Assembly: GCA_947090385.1 (NCBI GenBank)
Contig: CAMUNZ010000049.1
Coordinates: 1 to 7,795, forward strand
Length of the DNA stretch: 7,795 nt
Reading direction: 5' to 3'
DNA from: an uncultured Campylobacter sp.
Lineage (GTDB): Bacteria; Campylobacterota; Campylobacteria; Campylobacterales; Campylobacteraceae
In this document: positions 5,587 through 7,795 of the stretch, one piece after another
Layout: each line of letters opens with the position of its first letter
Position numbering within the stretch: the first letter of the stretch is position 1
Notes under the pieces: model-generated
Told to the model about the DNA's origin: nothing
Databases searched by the model: none
The model's input: the letters and a program-made list of their open reading frames with translations, nothing else
Program-made: the position numbers and the translations under genes

Positions 5587-6948
5587 GTGCAAAAAATCAT
5601 GATAATAGGTCGCCCAAATGTCGGCAAATCTTCGCTTTTTAATAGATTTGCAAAACAACAAATAGCAATAACTAGTGAATTTAGTGGAACTACAAGAGAT
5701 ACAAATAAAATAATAGTAGAAATTTTTGATAAACAAGCGATTTTAATAGATTCTGGCGGTCTTGATGATAGCAACGAACTTTTTAAAAATGTGCAAGAAA
5801 AAACTTTAAATGAAGCTAAAATTTGCGATGTTATAATTTTTATGGTCGATGGAAAAATGATGCCAGATGAGATTGACAAAAAAATTTTTTATTCGCTTTT
5901 AGAACTTAAAAAACCGATTTGTCTAGTTATAAATAAAATTGACAGCAAAAAAGATGAAGAAAGAAGCAGTGAATTTATAGAATTTGGCGTAAAAAATATT
6001 TTTAATATTTCAGTTTCGCATAATTTTGGGATTGATGAATTAAAAACTTGGATTTATAAATTTTTAAAAGATGAAATAAAACCCGATTTAGAAGAAGATT
6101 TTGAAGATTTTATAAATAAAAATAATGAAAATTTGCAAGAAGATTACTCGAATAAAAACATAAAAATTGGAATTATTGGGCGCGTAAATGTCGGCAAATC
6201 TTCGCTTTTAAATGCACTTGTAAAAGATGAAAGAAGTGTCGTAAGTAGCGTGGCTGGAACTACGATTGATCCCGTAAATGAGACTTTTATTTATAAAGAT
6301 AGAGTTTTTGAATTTGTCGATACTGCAGGCATTAGAAAAAGAGGAAAAATCGAAGGCATAGAAAAATTTGCCCTAAATCGCACAGAAAAAATTTTAGAAA
6401 ATTCAGATATTGCGCTTTTAGTTTTAGATGCAAGTGAAAGTTTTACCGAACTTGATGAAAGAATTGCTGGAATTGCAAGCAAATTTAGCCTTGGCGTGAT
6501 TGTTGTTTTTAACAAATGGGATAAAAATTTAGACGAATTTGACAAAATGGTTAGAATTTTTAAAGATAAATTTAAGTTTTTAGCTTTTGCACCGATTATT
6601 AGCGTGAGTGCTTTAGGTGGAAAAAGAGTTCATAAAATTTATGATTTGATTTTAGAAATTTATAAAAATTATACGCAAAAAATTCCAACTTCAAAACTAA
6701 ATTTAGTTATTGAAGATGCTACAAAATCGCATCCAATTCCAAGCGATAAAGGCAAAAAAGTAAAAATTTATTATGCCGCTCAATTTGGTTATACTCCGCC
6801 AAAAATCGCACTTGTGATGAATCGTCCAAATTCGCTTCATTTTAGTTATAAAAGATATTTGATAAATAAATTGAGGGAAAATTTTGATTTAAATGGCGTT
6901 GGAGTTGAAATTTTTGCGCGACCAAAAGGAGCAAAAAAAGATGAATAA
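5587..6948 (+). CDS. der: Ribosome-assembly GTPase Der (EngA)
   Basis: Essential GTPase with two tandem G domains and a C-terminal KH-like domain, acting in late 50S subunit maturation. First G domain: GRPNVGKSS (8-16), GTTRD (34-38), DSGG (55-58), NKID (116-119). An acidic linker (about 165-186) follows. Second G domain: GRVNVGKSS (198-206), GTTIDP (224-229), DTAGIRKRGK (245-254), NKWD (309-312), SAL (341-343). The KH-like domain spans about 360-445, with the conserved PPKIALVMNRP (404-414) and HFSYKRYL (418-425). The 453-residue length is typical and the sequence is of Campylobacter type. The GTG start is chosen because it follows AAAGGA at proper spacing and gives the usual MQ-I-IIG beginning; an ATG four codons on would cut into the first strand. 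The P-loop DNA of both domains is identical over 24 bp. The stop overlaps the aroK start by 8 bp. Confidence 0.97.
   Translation: MQKIMIIGRPNVGKSSLFNRFAKQQIAITSEFSGTTRDTNKIIVEIFDKQAILIDSGGLDDSNELFKNVQEKTLNEAKICDVIIFMVDGKMMPDEIDKKIFYSLLELKKPICLVINKIDSKKDEERSSEFIEFGVKNIFNISVSHNFGIDELKTWIYKFLKDEIKPDLEEDFEDFINKNNENLQEDYSNKNIKIGIIGRVNVGKSSLLNALVKDERSVVSSVAGTTIDPVNETFIYKDRVFEFVDTAGIRKRGKIEGIEKFALNRTEKILENSDIALLVLDASESFTELDERIAGIASKFSLGVIVVFNKWDKNLDEFDKMVRIFKDKFKFLAFAPIISVSALGGKRVHKIYDLILEIYKNYTQKIPTSKLNLVIEDATKSHPIPSDKGKKVKIYYAAQFGYTPPKIALVMNRPNSLHFSYKRYLINKLRENFDLNGVGVEIFARPKGAKKDE
5616..5639 (+). repeat. 24-bp direct repeat, copy 1 (first P-loop of der)
   Basis: From the last base of P10 through NVGKSSL this stretch is base-for-base identical to 6186-6209, synonymous positions included. 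The two copies lie 570 bp apart, exactly 190 codons. Confidence 0.85.
6186..6209 (+). repeat. 24-bp direct repeat, copy 2 (second P-loop of der)
   Basis: Same 24 bases as 5616-5639, in the same codon phase, encoding NVGKSSL of the second G domain. After one differing base both copies continue with AAT. Confidence 0.85.
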
Positions 6949-7447
6949 TATCGTAATTATAGGTTTTATGGGCGTTGGAAAAGGAAGCGTTGCAAGAGAA
7001 CTTAGCAAAAAATTAAATAAATTTTGCATAGATTGCGATGATTTGATAGAAAGTAGTCAAAATTTAAAAATAAAAGAGATTTTTGAAAAATTTGGTGAAG
7101 ATAAATTTCGCAAAATAGAAAAAAACTTAGCAAAATTTTTAGAAAAAAATGTTTCAAATGCGATTATATCGACAGGTGGTGGATTTTATAAAGTTAAAAA
7201 TTTAAAAAAAATCGGCAAGATAATATATTTAAAAAACAGTTTTGATGGAATTTTAAATCGTCTTCAAAAATCTTCAAATAGTGAAAAAAAAATAGCAAAA
7301 AGGCCACTTTTAAAGGATTTAGTAAAAGCAAAAGAAATTTTTGATAATCGTCAAAAAGAGTATGAAAAAGTTGCAGATTTGATAATCGATACAGAAAATA
7401 AAACTATAAAACAGATAATTAGCAAAATCAAAAAAGGATTAAAATGA
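6941..7447 (+). CDS. aroK: Shikimate kinase
   Basis: Phosphorylates shikimate at the 3-hydroxyl with ATP, the fifth step of the route to chorismate and the aromatic amino acids; cytosolic monomer. The 168 residues match the family. Visible: the Walker A loop GFMGVGKGS (8-16) with K14, DCDDLIE (31-37) with the shikimate-binding D33/D34, DKFRKIE with R57, STGGGF (77-82), the LID arginine R121 in AKRPLL, and NRQKEY (136-141) with R137. The start is ATG 6941, preceded by AAAAGGAG (6924-6931), and gives the usual MNNIVIIG beginning. The same frame extends upstream to 6893, but that would add residues inside der that no family member needs. It overlaps der by 8 bp and trpS by 4 bp, so coupled translation is likely. 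An A9 run (7284-7292) lies just before the LID. Confidence 0.95.
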   Translation: MNNIVIIGFMGVGKGSVARELSKKLNKFCIDCDDLIESSQNLKIKEIFEKFGEDKFRKIEKNLAKFLEKNVSNAIISTGGGFYKVKNLKKIGKIIYLKNSFDGILNRLQKSSNSEKKIAKRPLLKDLVKAKEIFDNRQKEYEKVADLIIDTENKTIKQIISKIKKGLK

Positions 7448-7795
7448 GAATTTTAACAGGTCTTCAATCTTCTGGGAAATTACACATTGCAAATTATTTT
7501 GCAAGTATAAAACCAATGGTTGAGTGCCAAAATTTAGGCAAAGATGAGATGTTTATGTTTATCGCAAATTATCATGCGATGACATCTTTAAATGATGGAG
7601 AAATTTTAAGAAAAAATACTTTTGAGGCTGCTTGTGCATTTTTAGCACTTGGAATAGATCCTAAAAAAAGTATTTTTTGGGTACAAAGTGATGTAAAAGA
7701 AGTTTTAGAACTTTATTGGATTTTATCGCAATTTACGCCAGTTGGGCTTATGGAAAGAGCGCATTCTTACAAGGATAAGATTGCAAAAGGGCTTG
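7444..7795 (+). CDS. trpS: Tryptophanyl-tRNA synthetase, 5' part, runs off the window
   Basis: The first 117 codons of an enzyme normally about 320-335 residues long are present. It charges tRNA-Trp by way of tryptophanyl-adenylate; class I, cytosolic homodimer. The start MRILTGLQSSGKLHIANYF corresponds to the HIGH region. FIANYHAMTSLNDG (39-52) and then the long conserved block with FWVQSDVKEV, LYWILSQFTP and MERAHSYKDK are diagnostic of bacterial TrpRS of Campylobacter type. The KMSKS loop lies outside the window. The HIGH region is unusual: HIAN instead of HIGN, SSG instead of PSG, and YFA instead of YxG. ATGA overlaps the aroK stop, and AAAGGA (7433-7438) is the ribosome site. Gene order der-aroK-trpS is as in C. 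jejuni. Confidence 0.93.
   Translation, partial: MRILTGLQSSGKLHIANYFASIKPMVECQNLGKDEMFMFIANYHAMTSLNDGEILRKNTFEAACAFLALGIDPKKSIFWVQSDVKEVLELYWILSQFTPVGLMERAHSYKDKIAKGL

Noticed and set aside
5517..5879. 120-codon minus-strand frame over the start of der
   Set aside because: Lies fully across der's first G domain and its promoter; the plus-strand gene is unambiguous.
6893..6940. Upstream extension of aroK to a TTG at 6893
   Set aside because: ATG 6941 has the ribosome site and the normal family N-terminus; the extension only reads through der's end.
1..7795. A mobile element, defence island, CRISPR array or RNA gene
   Set aside because: No transposase, integrase, regularly spaced repeats, tRNA/rRNA sequence or att-like direct repeats seen; all intact genes are housekeeping or small conserved proteins and spacers are short (the longest is 156 bp).

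Overview
The window looks like a chromosomal segment of a low-G+C campylobacterial (epsilon-proteobacterial) genome. By eye it is roughly a quarter to 30 % G+C, with AT-rich codon use, AAGGA-type ribosome sites and extended TTTTGN-TAAAAT type -10 boxes. The order der-aroK-trpS, with serS close by, is known from Campylobacter, and the Der and TrpRS proteins read as Campylobacter-type. An AT-rich Campylobacter of the C. ureolyticus kind is a reasonable guess, but the species cannot be fixed from this window. I see no rRNA, tRNA, CRISPR array, insertion sequence or phage module.

Left part (1-1610). The 3' two thirds of a yaaA/UPF0246 peroxide-stress gene (+) converges with, and overlaps by 6 bp, a short yhbP-like (UPF0306, flavin-split-barrel) gene on the minus strand. 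A 64-bp divergent spacer separates yhbP from dut, an all-alpha dimeric dUTPase. A strong hairpin follows dut and reads as a bidirectional terminator.

Middle (1610-3692, minus strand). serS (seryl-tRNA synthetase) is followed by an unrecognised gene. Its 227-codon open frame seems to be the core of a longer, damaged, membrane-anchored protein gene. A perfect Shine-Dalgarno stands in front of ATA AAA AAA ATC instead of ATG AAA AAA ATC. A transmembrane segment is encoded in a different frame from the body. Coding-like sequence also continues past the stop codon up to the shared terminator.

Right part (3693-7795, plus strand). A 156-bp divergent spacer carries the serS and dapE promoter candidates and a perfect 23-bp palindrome next to the dapE -10. 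Then come dapE (lysine/meso-DAP synthesis), a translationally coupled small BRCT-domain protein of unknown role, der (ribosome-assembly GTPase with two G domains), aroK (shikimate kinase) and the start of trpS. The genes are tightly packed: TAATG coupling for dapE/BRCT, an 8-bp der/aroK overlap and an ATGA aroK/trpS overlap. They probably form one or two transcription units joining cell-wall/lysine and aromatic amino-acid synthesis to translation.

Most of the window is ordinary housekeeping. The points worth a second look are the damaged gene after serS, the unusual HIGH-region of TrpRS, the apparent internal deletion in the YhbP-like protein, two A9 tracts in coding sequence, the duplicated P-loop DNA in der, and the dapE promoter palindrome. 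I did not find convincing evidence of a new multi-gene system.
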